A stretch of DNA of 64,000 nt, taken from assembly GCF_029407905.1 (NCBI RefSeq), contig NC_073637.1, positions 53,754,501 to 53,818,500 of the forward strand. Direction: 5' to 3'. The stretch is from Bubalus kerabau. Lineage: Eukaryota; Chordata; Mammalia; Artiodactyla; Bovidae. A model generated the notes under the pieces. The model ran no database searches and was not told the DNA's origin. It worked only from the letters and a program-made list of their open reading frames with translations. The translations under genes and the position numbers were made by a program. Of the stretch, positions 1 to 12,599 are shown piece by piece; positions within the stretch are counted from its first letter, which is position 1, and the number at the start of each line of letters is the position of its first letter.

Positions 1-817
1 AATTTACATTTTTGAAAGATTTGATTAAGATAATTTACCTGTCAACATATCAGTCTGTGGAAACTCTTTCCTAGAGTTTCACTTATGAAATGTTAACCTG
101 TTTCTGGGCCTCAGATTTTTTTAAGTTTCATCCAACTTCTTTCAATAGAGCAAGCAAAGGATAGATTAATTTTCCATTTTTATTCAATGTATACATAATT
201 TAGGACCAATTTATTATTTCTCCTTTCTCTTATGGTAGGTTTGTGCCAAGACTTTTGTATTATATATATATTATATAATAATTTTTATATCTAATTTTTA
301 GAACTTTCAGTTGGATTAATATAATAGTGCCATTGCACCTACTAGTTCCCTTGGAATAGGAATGAGTTGTGTAAACGCAGTGAGTGATCTTGACAATTGA
401 CCTTCTATAGAATCATATTTTGTTTCTTGAAATAATTATTAGTATTTTTAAATAATTTTTTTTTGTATACAGAAATATAGTCTCTTGTATATCATTATTT
501 TTCATGTCCTGGGATTCACTGACTCAATTCCAAGAAGTAGTCTCCCAGTCCTTTTTTTTTTTTCCTTTTCTCTCTTTTTCCTTTATAAAGATCTTGGATA
601 CCACTTTGGAGGAATAATGTACTTGTTGAGCAGTAAAAGGCTTCTAATGAAGCCCCATTATTTTTGGAATTGGATGACTGTTATGGGGTTTTCATAAAGC
701 CAAGGATTTGCCAAGCCTATTGGTATAAATAAAAAGATTGAGGAACAGAAGATAGTAAAGCTAAAAAAGACTGCTTTGAACTACTTTAAAAATTTCTGAG
801 CAGTAACATTCAGGGCT
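1..817. other. AT-rich intron with no gene recognised
   Basis: AT-rich sequence with a short TA-rich stretch near 262-290 and poly-T runs near 456 and 550. No exon, RNA gene or classifiable repeat is seen. The small open frame near 485-697 has no recognisable similarity. Confidence 0.5.
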
Positions 818-830
818 AAAATATAGCCAC

Positions 831-960
831 CGCCGCCGCCGCCAAGTCGCTTCAGTCGTGTCCGACTCTGTGCGATCCCACGGACTGCAGCCTACCAGGC
901 TTCTCTGTCCATGGGATTCTCCAGGCAAGAACACTGGAGTGGGTTGCCATTTCCTTCTCC
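831..960 (-). mobile_element. Bov-A SINE monomer with exact target duplication
   Basis: Single Bov-A unit in reverse orientation, with a CCG-repeat tail at the left (831-843). It is bounded by an exact 13-bp duplication, AAAATATAGCCAC, at 818-830 and 961-973, so the insertion edges are certain. Confidence 0.93.
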
Positions 961-973
961 AAAATATAGCCAC

Positions 974-1523
974 AGTAACACCTAACAATTCATGAAAACA
1001 TATTTATAGGATTCAAAGAAAATATTAACAGTTGGTTTGGTTTTAGGATATATTTGAAAGAAAAAATATTTAATTAAAAATATTTTATATAACCTAGATT
1101 TTGTTTCACATGCTTTGTCCTTCTTTGTCATACCAAAAAATACTGTCTTGTATTAATAAGTCTTTTGAAGAAGAGTGCTTCATGATCTGACTCCTCTTGC
1201 TATAGTAAGTCTCTCAAATATATAGTCTCAGGCAACCTGTACTTTTCTTTTGTAGCATTTTAAAAGATTATTTAATTAATCTTAAAATGAGATTCTTCAT
1301 GTTGTCTCTATAAAATGTGAGGTATGTGGGGAGGCAAGGCCTGTTTTACAACTATATGATCACTAATTCTCATTCTGTTGAGTGGACTCATATATCTATA
1401 ATAAATAACATTGATTGAATGAATAACTGAGTCAATAATTAAGTAAATAAATATATTTGACCACTATGTTAAAACTAAATAGAACTATATACCAATACAA
1501 TAGCATAAATATATGGGGGGTAA
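974..1523. other. AT-rich intron, possible old L2-like scrap
   Basis: No gene is visible. The stretch around 1150-1240 weakly resembles degraded L2; the rest is unclassified. Confidence 0.35.
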
Positions 1524-2017
1524 CTAAGCAGAGACATTATTATGCCAACAAAGGTCCGTCTAGTCAAGGCTATGTTTTTTCCAGTAGTTATATATGGATG
1601 TGACAGTTGGACTATAAAGAGAGCTGAGAGCTGAAGAATTGATGCTTTTGAGCTGCGGTGTTGGAGAAGACTCTTGAGAGTCCCTTGGACAGCAAGGAGA
1701 TCCAACCAGTCCATCCTAAAGGAAATCAGTCCTGGGTATTCATTGGAAGGACTGATGCTGAAGCTGAAACTCCAATACTTATTAGGCCACATGATGTGAA
1801 GAACTGACTCATTTGAAAAGATCCTGATGCTGGGAAAGATTGAAGGTGGGAGGAGAAAGGAACAGAGGGTGAGATGGTTGGATGGCATCACTGACTCAAT
1901 GGACATGAGTTTGAGTAAGCCCCAGGAGTTGGTGATATACAGGGAAGCCTGGCGTGCTGCAGTTCATGGGGTCTCAAAGAGTCAGACACGACTGAGCGAC
2001 CGAACTGAATTGATCTG
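1524..2017 (+). mobile_element. BovB LINE, 3' fragment
   Basis: About 490 bp of the BovB (RTE clade) 3' end in sense orientation, starting in the late ORF and ending in the family's CTGA-rich terminus. The decayed frame still reads like the BovB C-terminus, for example ITDSMDMSLSKPQELV at about 1887-1934. A possible short duplication, ATGGGGG, occurs at 1513-1519 and 2018-2024. Confidence 0.9.
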
Positions 2018-2024
2018 ATGGGGG

Positions 2025-3195
2025 AAAAGTATATGACTTGACTTTTCATTCTTGTGTCTGGGCATCTAGTTTTACTTTCTTAAATCCATTCTGCATTTGG
2101 CATTTGAATTGATCAACTTAAAAATATAGACACAGTTAAGTAAAATGTTCTTCTACATCACCAAATATCCCCTTAATTTTGACCAAAAGTGAATGATCCA
2201 ACAACTGCAATAGGCTGTCATCTATGGCCCTCCTTAAATAGGCATGTACTTCTTTGTCTCTATCTAAAGAATCCAGCTAGAAACAATCTTAGATGTTCTG
2301 TTATTTGCAGTTTTCTATTATACAACATGTTATTTAGTGTCACCTTTTCCCTCTGCCTGGAAGCCCATCCTGAATTTCTGATCTAAGTTCATGTGTCTTA
2401 ACCTTTCAAGATTGAGCTCTGACATTATCTCAAGGATAGTGTCTCTAAAGTCCCAGGTTGCAAAATTGTCCACTTTATGGTCCCAAAATACTTGCTTACC
2501 TTTATTTATCACTCATAATACATAATTAAAATAAACAGTTTGTATCTAACTCCTTCTTAAGACTTCAAATCCAATAAAGAAAGGATCTTATCTTATTCAT
2601 TTTTGCATGGAAACATTCTAAGTCAATGTTTGGTATTGAATAAATATCCTTTTAAAATGAATTCTAATAAATCATCATAGAGTATTCATTTGACCTTTCA
2701 CTAGGTTTAAGGATTGTCCAGAATTACAAGTGATATCCAATTTCCCTACTTCTTTGATGAACTGACTCTTTCTTTTGCATTTTAATTGAAACATTTAAGT
2801 TATAAAATCGGCCTTTTTATTTCTTATACTTGGGTATATTTTACTTTTGTTTAGCTATTCATCAATTAAGTTTCTTAAATGTTTTCTGAGCATTTACTAT
2901 GTGTTATATACTAAGCCAACTTCATGTCACTCAGAGATAAAAGAAATAGTTGCTGACATAGAGGAACATAATTATTTGTAGGTAAACTAAAAAAAAAAGT
3001 ATAAATCCTCTAATACAAATAAGGATGTGGAAGAATGAATTTTAGTAGGATGAGCTAAAAAATAATAGTTCAGATTAAAATAGCATGTGAAAGCTATGGA
3101 AGTAACTTAGAGAATGCTGCATTTTAAAATTACAAATCATCAACTGAAGTTTCCTGCCTTTTTAAGTGTAGAGCAGATAGTCTAATTTCTTTTTT
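2025..3195. other. Intron, mostly unclassified, traces of L2/MIR-age repeats
   Basis: No gene is visible. The segments near 2555-2650 (ending in a TTGAATAAATA-like tail) and 2880-2960 resemble very old L2/MIR-class repeats. The rest is unremarkable AT-rich intron. Confidence 0.4.
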
Positions 3196-3210
3196 TAAAG
3201 GAGGTCTAAA

Positions 3211-4110
3211 CATTTCTCTTGACCAGATATACAAATATCCAAGAGGCAAATGAAAAGATGCTCAATGTTGCTAATTATGAGAGAAATGCAAATCAAAACT
3301 ATGAGATATGACCTCACACCAGTCAGAATGGCTATCATCAAAATGTCTACAAAGAGTAAATGCTAGAGAGGGTGTAGAGAAAAGGGAACTGTCCTACATT
3401 TTTGGTGGGAATGTAGATTGTTGCAGTCACTAAGGAGAATAGAATGGAAGTTCCCTAAAAAACTAAAAGAGTTACCATATGGCCTAGCAATCCCAATCCT
3501 GGGCATATATCTGGAGAAAAGTATAGTTCAAAAGGATACATGTACTCCAGTGTTTATCACAACACTGTTTACAATTGCCAAGACATGGAAACAATCTATA
3601 TGTCCATCAACAGATGAAAGGATAAAAAAGATGTGGCTTATATACACAATAGAATATTACTCATCCATTAAAAAGAATGAAATAATGCCATTTGCAGCAA
3701 CATGGATGGACCTGGAGATTATCATACTGAGTAAAACAGGGAAAGACAAATATCATTTATTGCTTATATACTGAATCTAAAAAAAAGTACAAATGAACTA
3801 ATTTATGAAACAGAAACAGACTAAAAATCTTAGGGAATGAATTTATTGTTACTAGGGGAAGGATGGGAGAGGGATATATTGGAATTTTGGGATTGACACA
3901 CACACTATTATATTTACAATAGATAGCCAACAAGGACCTACTGTATAACACAGGGAACTCTGCTTAATATTTTATGATAACTTTAGTGAGAAAAGAATTG
4001 GAAAAATAATAGATACTTGTAATGTATAACTGAATCACTTTGCTGTATACCTGAAACTAATAAAACATTGTTAATTAATGATACTCCAATGTAAAATAAA
4101 AATTAAAAAA
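3211..4110 (+). mobile_element. L1 LINE, 5'-truncated, with exact 15-bp target duplication
   Basis: 3' end of an L1 element: the last part of ORF2, the 3' UTR and an A-rich tail. The conceptual peptide around 3418-3774 has L1 ORF2 C-terminal features such as LPYGLAIPILGIYLE and YTIEYYSSIKKNE. The exact duplication TAAAGGAGGTCTAAA at 3196-3210 and 4111-4125 marks both ends. ORF2 is interrupted and non-functional. Confidence 0.95.
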
Positions 4111-4125
4111 TAAAGGAGGTCTAAA

Positions 4126-4366
4126 TTTTGGCCACCTCATGCAAAGAGTTGACTCATTGGAAAACACCCTGATGCTGGTAGGGATTGGGCAGGAGGAGAA
4201 GGGGACAACAGAGGATGAGATGGCTGGATGGCATCACTGACTCGATGGACATGAGTTTGAGTGAATTCTGGGAGATGGTGATGGACAGGGAAGCCTGGCG
4301 TACTGCTATTTATGGGGCTGCAAAGAGCTGGACATGACTGAGCGACTGAACTGAACTGAACTGAAA
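4126..4366 (+). mobile_element. BovB LINE, short 3' end
   Basis: 240 bp of the BovB 3' terminus in sense orientation, ending in repeated CTGAA units. It starts exactly at the right-hand duplication of the preceding L1, so the L1 integrated at the BovB 5' border. Confidence 0.9.
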
Positions 4367-4414
4367 TGAAAATCTTCTCTGAGATTTCAGTGAATTTCTT
4401 GACAGTAACTGGAT

Positions 4415-4686
4415 GCTGCTGCTGCTAAGTCACTTCAGTCGTGTCCGACTCTGTATGACCCCAGAGACGGAAGCCCACCAGGCTTCCCCGTCCCTGGGAT
4501 TCTCCAGGCAAGAACACTGGAGTGGGTTGCCACTTCCTTCTCTAATGCATGAAAGTGAAAAGTGAAAGGGAAGTCGCTCAGTCGTGTCCGACTCTCAGCA
4601 ACCCCATGGATTACAGCCCGCTAGGCTCCTCCATCCATGGGATTTTCCGGGCAAGAGTTCTGGAGTCGGGTGCCATTGCCTTCTCC
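4415..4686 (-). mobile_element. BOV-A2 dimeric SINE with exact target duplication
   Basis: Two Bov-A units joined by the typical AAAGTGAAAAGTGAAA linker, reverse orientation, with a CTG-repeat tail at the left. It is bounded by ACAGTAACTGGAT at 4402-4414 and 4687-4699. Confidence 0.96.
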
Positions 4687-4699
4687 ACAGTAACTGGAT

Positions 4700-6719
4700 A
4701 CTTACTGTCAAATGGTTAATTCTGTCTTAAAGTTTCTGAATTACTTATATTCTATATAAATTCAAATAGACATTGTCCCTAATTTTATCTAAACAAGCAA
4801 ATAAGAACAGGTTTTGAATATACAGGTGATAGATAACTTGGTGATAACTTGCTCAATTAATCTTATGGATAATTTGAAAAGGAGGGCTGTCTACATGAAA
4901 AGTAGGCAAACAGCTTGAAATTGACTATTACATACTCTTACCTGTTAAATTCTTTGTACTACCAGTTGCTCAAGGGTTTTTTTTAACTCTGACTTCTTCA
5001 CCACGTACCATCTTCCTACTCACATCGTATTCTTATTCCTTTCTTTTCTTCCAACTTTCCATTTCTCTTCCACCCGCTTCTCCCCCTGGATGGCCTTAAG
5101 AACGCTCTGGTTTCTATGTATATTGTACATGACAATTTATCTCATTCTATCCTACCACCTAATCTGTCCCTCTTATTGATAAACTTAGTTTATGTTGGAT
5201 TTTCTTTTATTTTTATCATAAAGCATAATAAAACATTAATTCACATAAGTCGCATATCAAAATCACTGACAATGCCCTGTGTGCTCTCAGCCTACTACCA
5301 ACGGGATGTTGCAGGGAAACAGAGCACAAGGAGAGGCCATATCATATGTAAATATGACCTTCATAACTAGATTAAATTATTAACATCCAAGAACTAGGAA
5401 AGAATAAAAAACTTTTATGTCTTGAAAATTTGTGTGTTTGATTTTCCTTTTTAATAGAAATTGCATTTGCTGAGTTTTAATCAGATTTATCTGATCCTGT
5501 GCAGTCTGCCTCTTGCTAATTTTAATTCTGTCCCTTTCATAGCATCTCTTCTGTTTTTCAGTTCCCTGCTCTGGGTTCATTTCAGTAGTATTCCATATTT
5601 ATATGCTTCCTTTCAGTGAAGACATGAATTAGACCTTCATTCTTCTGCAGATGACACTCAGATCTATTTGACGATTAGTCCTAATTGTTACTCTACTTCT
5701 GATATTTTGTCAGCATCTCATGAAGACATGGAGACTAGGATGTCCAATTAAATGTTACTGAGCTGAACTACTTATTCAGGGATAAGTACTATTTATTCAG
5801 TTCCAGGCACTGGTTTAAATAGGTTTTATCATTCACTTTCAGATGCATGTGTGTATGCATGAGTGTGTGTGTTTCATGACTAACAGTCAACAATATGAGA
5901 ATATTAACTGATTCAGAGAACTGTTTCTATACCCATTTATTTGAAGTTCAATACAGATCTTAGTTTAATAATTCTATATTTTTCAGGTAATGAGATTATA
6001 TACTATATTAAATAGTTACTGAACAAATAAAACAAGAACAAAATGAGATTCTGAAATATTGAAAGTATTATAACCATATTTCAAGGCATTGCTTAAATCT
6101 ACGCTTTTGGGTTCAGATTGTTATAGAGGAAATGTTAATGTAGGATTTCACTTCATAATAAAAATAACTTCATGTGAAACTTTCCAAACTATTAGGAGTT
6201 CCCTTCTCAGGAAGAAAGAATGCAAGAGAAAGATAAAGTGTAGTTGAACATTGTCCTTCAAGAACTATGCCAAATATGATGCAGAGAGACTAAAATTCTG
6301 ATACTTAACTCACTTATCTGTACATTATTTAAAGCTGTTTATTATCTGTGTGAAAACTTCACAATTCCTATTTATGTCTGTTAAGAGAACAGACACTAGT
6401 TCTGGTGGTATTCTCATTTGTCCTATTTTCCTTTGTCAACTTTGATAATAAATTTCTACCAAGCTTTATTCATTTTTTTATAGCAAATCTTTTCTGATCT
6501 CAGTTAAAAATTAGTTCTTCAATTTTTTTCTTTTCAGAGCATTTTATTTGCTAGTTTACAAAGTCCTTCATTTTAATGTTTAATTTATAAAATATTTTTC
6601 ATATCTTTCAAAGTATTTATTTTGTTTGAACTCATATATATTTTGTACTTCCTATAACTTCCAATTTAGAAATTTCTAAACTTCTTGACCCATTTGCTTT
6701 TTGTTGAAGTGATTTTTTT
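4700..6719. other. Two kb of intron without recognised genes
   Basis: AT-rich, with a TG-rich patch near 5845-5873. No exon or confident repeat seen; the short open frames at 5116-5370 and 5380-5580 show no family resemblance. Confidence 0.5.
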
Positions 6720-7511
6720 ATCAGTTCAGTTTAGTTCAGTCACTCAGTCGTGTCTGACTCTTTGTGACCCTATGAATCTCAGCATGCCAGGGCTCCCTGT
6801 CCATCACCAACTCCCAGAGTCCACCCAAATGTACATTGAGTCAGTGATGCCATCCAGCCATCTCATCCTCTGTCATCCCCTTTTCCTCCTGCCCCCAATT
6901 CCTCCCAGCATCAGAGTCTTTTCCAATGAGTCAACTCTTCACATGAGGTGGCCAAAGTACTGGAGTTTCAGCTTTAGCATCATTCCTTCCAAAGAAATCC
7001 CAGGGCTGATCTCCTTTAGAATGGACTGGTTGGATCTCCTTGCAGTCCAAGGGACTCTCAAGAGTCTTCTCCAACACCGCAGTTCAAAAGCATCAGTTCT
7101 TTGGCACTCAGCTTACTTCACAGTCCAACTCTCACATCCATACATGACCACTGGAAAAACCATAGCCTTGACTAGACAGACCTTTGTTGGCAAAGTAATG
7201 TCTCTGCTTTTGAATATGCTATCTAGGTTGGTCATAACTTTCCTTCCAAGGAGTAAGTGTCTTTTAATTTCATGGCTGCAATCACCATCTGCAGTGATTT
7301 TGGAGCCCCCAAAAATAAAGTCTGCCACTGTTTCCACAGTTTCCCCATCTATTTCCCATGGTGATGGGACCAGATGTCATGATCTTCGTTTTCTGAATGT
7401 TGAGCTTTAAGCCAACTTTTTCACTCTCCACTTTCACTTTCATCAAAAGGCTTTTGAGTTCCTCTTCACTTTCTTCCATAAGGGTGGTGTCATCTGCATA
7501 TCTGAGGTTAT
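6720..7511 (-). mobile_element. BovB LINE, 3' 0.8 kb, antisense
   Basis: Begins with the reversed BovB terminus (TTCAGTT repeats, then CAGTCGTGTCTGAC) and runs back through the C-terminal ORF to just downstream of the reverse-transcriptase YADD region. The antisense frame is broken into short pieces, so it is a dead 5'-truncated copy. Confidence 0.94.
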
Positions 7512-7564
7512 GCCCATAGTATCTTGTAAATCCAATCTCCTAGTTTAGTATTTCTCTTCTCTTC

Positions 7565-7690
7565 TAGACTATAAACTCTATGAGGGCAGAGACCTTGACC
7601 CTCTTTTTTACCTTGCCACTTTCAGTCTCTGGCACTGTATCAAGCAGAATATGCACTCATTTATTGTTTTTGGAATACATGAATTTTCAG
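7565..7690 (+). mobile_element. L2 LINE 3' end
   Basis: Resembles the L2 terminus: ACTATAAACTCTATGAGGGC, then a CTGGCACTGTATC-like segment and a degraded ATTTATTG tail. Old and diverged, identified by eye only. Confidence 0.6.
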
Positions 7691-8400
7691 AATAATTAGC
7701 ATACAGCATTCAGCTTTCACAAATTAGTTAAAAATATAGCATCTAAAAAAATCCATTAAATTTGAAAGTTCTTTTTTTTTTCAATGAACAGTCTCATGAT
7801 TACATTCTCTGGACAAAAGTTCTCAACTGTTCAATCATATGTGCTTTTAGATCTGGAATGTGTTTGATTAGTAAATAATAAAAATATTAATTTTCATTGT
7901 GACAATATATTGTATTATATATTGTGTTATCATTTATTGCAATATATTGTGTTATTTTATATTGTATCAGTTGCTATCAGCTTACAATATAAGCTAAATA
8001 TCAGTTTATGTCATGGACATAAAAAGGTTTAAATGGTAGATTCTTACTAAAATTTCTAAAACTATAATAAGTCTGATTTTCTCAAGCACCCAACATCAAG
8101 TACTTCTTATTTATAACGTATCATATGCTTACTTCACTGCCATTAAATCCAAAATAAATTTACATCTATAAAATTATTATTCAATGAAGTACTATCCCCA
8201 CTTTCTTTTTCCTCTCCTGGGTCTTACTCAGTCCCAGGAGATAGCTTTTTTGGAGAGAAAATAAATAATTCAAATCAATATAATAAAAGCCCTATTTTAT
8301 GCTTTAATTAATCTCATGATAAAAACAGAAGCTATCAACTTTGTTGCAAAGCATAGATAGTAAAAACAGAGTTCAGTTACCACTGGTGGTGTTTGGGCAA
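7691..8400. other. AT-rich intron without recognised features
   Basis: Contains a local patch of repeated ATATTGTNTTAT units at about 7900-7990. No gene or named repeat recognised. Confidence 0.45.
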
Positions 8401-8409
8401 AGACAGATT

Positions 8410-8736
8410 CGGTTGAGTTCAGTTCAGTTCAGTCTCTCAGTCATGTCCGACTCTTTGTGACCTTATGAATCATAGCATGCCAGGCCTCCCTGTCCATCAC
8501 CAACTCCCAGAGTTCACTCAAACTCACGTCCATCGATGAGATGCCATCCAGCCATCTCATCCTCTGTCGTCCCCTTCTCCTCCTTCCCCCAATCCCTCCC
8601 AGCATCAGAGTCTTTTCCAATGAGCCAACTCTTCGCATGAGGTAGCCAAAGTACTGGAGTTTCAGCTTTAGCATCAGTCCTTCCAAAGAACACCCAGGGC
8701 TGATCTCCTTTAGAATGGACTGGTTGGCTCTCATTG
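8410..8736 (-). mobile_element. BovB LINE, short 3' end with target duplication
   Basis: 327 bp of the BovB terminus in reverse orientation, truncated within the C-terminal ORF. Bounded by AGACAGATT at 8401-8409 and 8737-8745. Confidence 0.93.
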
Positions 8737-8790
8737 AGACAGATTAAAAGGAAATTATGAGTGACATTTACCGTAGTTTACCTCTGTGAG

Positions 8791-9069
8791 CGGAGAAGGC
8801 AATGGCACCCCACTCCAGTACTCTTGCCTGGAAAATCCCAAGGACAGAGGAGCCTGGTAGGCTGCAGTCCATGGGGTCGCTAAGAGTCAGACATGACTGA
8901 GCGACTTCACTTTCACGTTTCACTTTCATGCACTGGAGAAGGAAATGACAACCCACTCCAGTGTTCTTGCCTGGAGAATCCCAGGGATGCGGCAGCCTGA
9001 TGGGCTGTGCAGTCTATGGGGTTGCACAGAGTCGGACACGACTGCAGCGACTTAGCAGCAGCAGCAGCA
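8791..9069 (+). mobile_element. BOV-A2 dimeric SINE with target duplication
   Basis: Sense BOV-A2 dimer starting GAGAAGGCAATGGCACC and ending in a GCA trinucleotide tail. Bounded by ACCTCTGTGAG at 8780-8790 and 9070-9080. Confidence 0.96.
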
Positions 9070-9080
9070 ACCTCTGTGAG

Positions 9081-10155
9081 ACTGGGGAGTGTTCCCTTTC
9101 ATGTGGTGAAGTAACCACAACATGTATCTCCATGTTCAGTTCTCACTGAATACTGGAAGTTGTCCATCATTAAATACCAAACACATTCAGTTTTAGTCAT
9201 TTTAGGTTTTTCCCTAGCAATATTTATCATCATACCTCACAGGGCCCCATCAGAAACCCTAAAAAAGTAAGTTTTTTGTTGGTACATCTCATATAGTCTA
9301 AGCCATTCTGACTTGATGAAACTCACAAAGTTTGGGCTGTTCGTGCCTATTCATTGTTATATGTGTTCATCATCATACCTTATTAAAACATTCAGTTTTC
9401 CAAATTACAAGTTAGAATTTCTAGAAGTGGTAGAAACTCTACAAAGTTAAAATTAATATCACCTGCTTTGTCTACCACCTCTTGTGTAGCATAAAAAATA
9501 TAGTTTATTTCATAGCCAATGTCAGATTATTCTCAGAAATAATCTAACACTATGTGTCACATCCTTGGATAATGAGCAAAGAGATCACTGTAGATATTGA
9601 AATATATAAATGGAAATACTTCTGCTAGGGTAAGATCACAATATTAACCTACAGGTGAAATAGAAGAGAAATATTACAAATACACCTGAATTCACACTGA
9701 GTTTTTACTAAAAAAAAACCATAATTTTCCATGTTTTATGTGCCATCAAACCATTTTAATAAGAATAAGGCTATATCACTGAGATTGGACAACAACATAA
9801 CTTCCAAGCTCTACTAACCTCTTTGCACCTATTGGAAGAAGCCATTAAGAGCACAGAGATAACTGCATAATATAATTGTAAGTCACTGTATGCCTGTCAG
9901 AGAGTGTGGGTGATGTAGTTTAACTGTCTAAGTTTACAGGTGAAGTAATGGGATTCAGATGGTTTGGATTTGCTCAAGTATGAACACAAAGTAAGTAGAA
10001 GAGGCAGGGACAGTGAAGGTACACAGACTACAAAGCTATTTGGACTTCATCCTAATGATTCTGTTAAAGACACATCATACCTCTCATATCATACCCCTCA
10101 TAACAAAGAATTACTACTTGCTAGAAATCTTTCAACATACCTAAGGGACAGCCTT
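9081..10155. other. Intron without recognised features
   Basis: About 1.1 kb of AT-rich sequence. No exon, RNA gene or confident repeat recognised by eye. Confidence 0.45.
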
Positions 10156-10167
10156 AGAGCAGGAGAC

Positions 10168-10375
10168 TATGCTTAGTTGCTCAGTTGTGTCCAATTCTTT
10201 GTGATCGTATTGACTGTAGCCTGCCAGGCTTCTCTGTCCATGGAGATTCTCCAGGCAGGAATACTGGAATGGGTTACCATGCCCTCCTCCAGGGGATCTT
10301 TCCTACCCAGGAATTGAGCCCAGGTCTCCTGCATTGCAGGCGGACTCTTTATCATCTGAACTACCAGGGAAGCCC
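10168..10375 (-). mobile_element. Bov-tA SINE with exact target duplication
   Basis: Full Bov-tA in reverse: Bov-A body at the left and the tRNA-Glu-derived head (CCAGGGAAGCCC) at the right. Bounded by AGAGCAGGAGAC at 10156-10167 and 10376-10387. Confidence 0.95.
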
Positions 10376-10559
10376 AGAGCAGGAGACAGTAGAACTTACT
10401 TGTTCACAGAGCTGTTCGTGAAACATTTGTGGAAGAGAATATCTACAAAAGGGTGGTAGCTTAAATTGCCACTATATCCAAAAGCCAGATAGGGTGGGGA
10501 GTAGTGGGGAGATACCAATCAGAAACAAAATCAAATCTTTGTTGTTACTCTCATTATTT

Positions 10560-10980
10560 TAGTCATGGGTTCATTCATTCATTCCTATGTTTAATGAATA
10601 TCTACTATGTGCTACATGCTGTTCTAGGCACTGGAGACACCATGGTGAACAAAACGAGTCCTTGCTCTCATGAAGTTATCATTCCAATAAGGAAAAGAGA
10701 CAGTAAACAGTGGTATATATGTGTGTGTCTGTACACGTTTGTATATGTATATACTTTTCATAAATATGGATATCTATGTATACAATTGTATATGAAGGTT
10801 AAAAATCAAAGTTTAGATAGATTATTCAGATAGAACAGACTATTAAGAACTGTTTGAGCAGAAACCTATATAAAATGAGAAATACAACAAGTACCAAGGT
10901 CTTAAAGTGCAAACATCCTCAAAGTGTTGTAGGAATTGCAAGTGAGTGGAAGGAGCTTTATGAAATGTTCAAATCCTGAG
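10560..10980 (+). repeat. Ancient mammalian interspersed repeat, family not named
   Basis: Contains TGAATATCTACTATGTGCTA, then GTTCTAGGCACTGGAGACAC and GTGAACAAAACGAG, a signature common to an old repeat across mammals. A TATG-rich patch lies at about 10715-10785. Name not asserted. Confidence 0.5.
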
Positions 10981-12229
10981 AATATGTTGGAACAAGATCA
11001 ACAAAGTCCCTCAATATTACCAAAAAAAAAAAAAGATTCTGGAAGAGAGACTGAAAGAGATACTTCAGGGTTCAGTAGACTCAGAGACAACTGTAGACAG
11101 GACCCAGTTGGTATATTGTGTGCAAAAATAATATTTAACTTGTGAATTGAATCTTTCTTACTCAACCAGAAAATAAAATTTTTGCTTGTCTTGCTCAACT
11201 AGTTGAAACATTATATCTAGCACAAATTTAAATGCCTGAAGGTTACGGTTGAACCAAATCATATTTCATTGTATTTAACCTTTTTTGTAGATGTTTTTCC
11301 AAGCATAGTTAACTGTATGTGCTTGACCTGAGGGAAGAATAGGACTACAGCATACTGATAGAGAAGCTACGGTTGATTTTTTTTGGTTTCTCCTACTATA
11401 CTTATATCATTTACTTGAAACAGCGTTATCCTCTTTACAGTATCTCACAATGTCTCCATATATAAGCTCATTTCACTTCCAAAACAAAACTGGAAAATGA
11501 TAAATTAACTATTATTCTCTTCCTTTTTAAAAACATAGCTGACATATGACTAAAACATATAGAATATTGTAAAATAACTGTCAAAAACACTGAATTAAGA
11601 TAATCATAGATACATAGAATATATGCAAATTAGCTAGTTTGTATCAATTCATTTTAAATCCCTAAAATCAGGATGTTAACATTTTTGTGTAAAAAGCCTT
11701 TCCATGCAGAGTGCAACCAATCTTTCCAGTTATATGGGTTCTTACATAGAATACAACCTGTCTTGGTACTTATTTTTAAGATTTTATTTCATTTCCTTCT
11801 GAAATATTTTATGCTTCTTTTTATGGAAGACTTTTACCTTTCTTGCCAAATATATTTTTAAAAATTACATGTTCACTTTGTTGCTTGTGTGAATTTGATC
11901 TTTCAATTTGAATTGCCAACTATTACAGTTATACAAGCGAATTTACATTTTCACATGCATTTTTTCTTCAAAGGCAGATTATGTGACTAAAATATAAAGT
12001 AGTATAAATTGTAGATACATTATTAACTTTCTTGAGCTTAGGTAGGCAAATAGCACATTTGATTAAAAAATGATACTTTTTGTTTTTTTTTTAAATGTTG
12101 TAATGCTTTCCAAAATTTTTCCAACTCTATTGCATTACCTAGAACTACTGAGATAATGTTGAGTGCTGCCATAGACTGTGAGCATCCATATTTTGTTTTA
12201 ACCTTAGAGGGTTATGAATTGGTATGAAT
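10981..12229. other. Intron without recognised features
   Basis: AT-rich; short A-run near 11023 and T-run near 12083. No exon or classifiable repeat seen. Confidence 0.45.
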
Positions 12230-12475
12230 TGGGTATGGGATTTGAATTGGGAGATTGAGATTGACATTTGTACACTACTATGTATAAAATAGATAATTAT
12301 GAGAACCTATTGTATAGCACAGGGAACTCTATTCAGTGCTCTGTGGTGACCTAAATGGAAGGAAGTCTAAAAAGAGGAGGTATATATATATACATACAAC
12401 TGATCCACTTTGCTGTACAACAGATGCTAGCACAACATTGTAAAGCAACTATGCTCCATTAAAGTTTTAAAAAAA
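12230..12475 (+). mobile_element. Old L1 LINE 3' UTR
   Basis: Shows the L1 3' UTR landmarks in order: CACAGGGAACTCTATTCAGT, CTGATCCACTTTGCTGTAC, CACAACATTGTAAAGCAACT and an A-rich end. Only the 3' UTR is kept. Confidence 0.8.
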
Positions 12476-12599
12476 GGGGTGGAGGGAATGTGAAGGAAAA
12501 CATAGACTAGTGAACATGGGAGACATAAAAGAAGTTGCAATATAATGATCTCAATGTGGAAGGTAAAAATGACAAACTCACAGAACCAGAGAGTAGAAT

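Noticed and set aside
831..843. A CCG-repeat as a promoter or CpG-island remnant
   Set aside because: It is the tail of a Bov-A SINE inside an exact target duplication.
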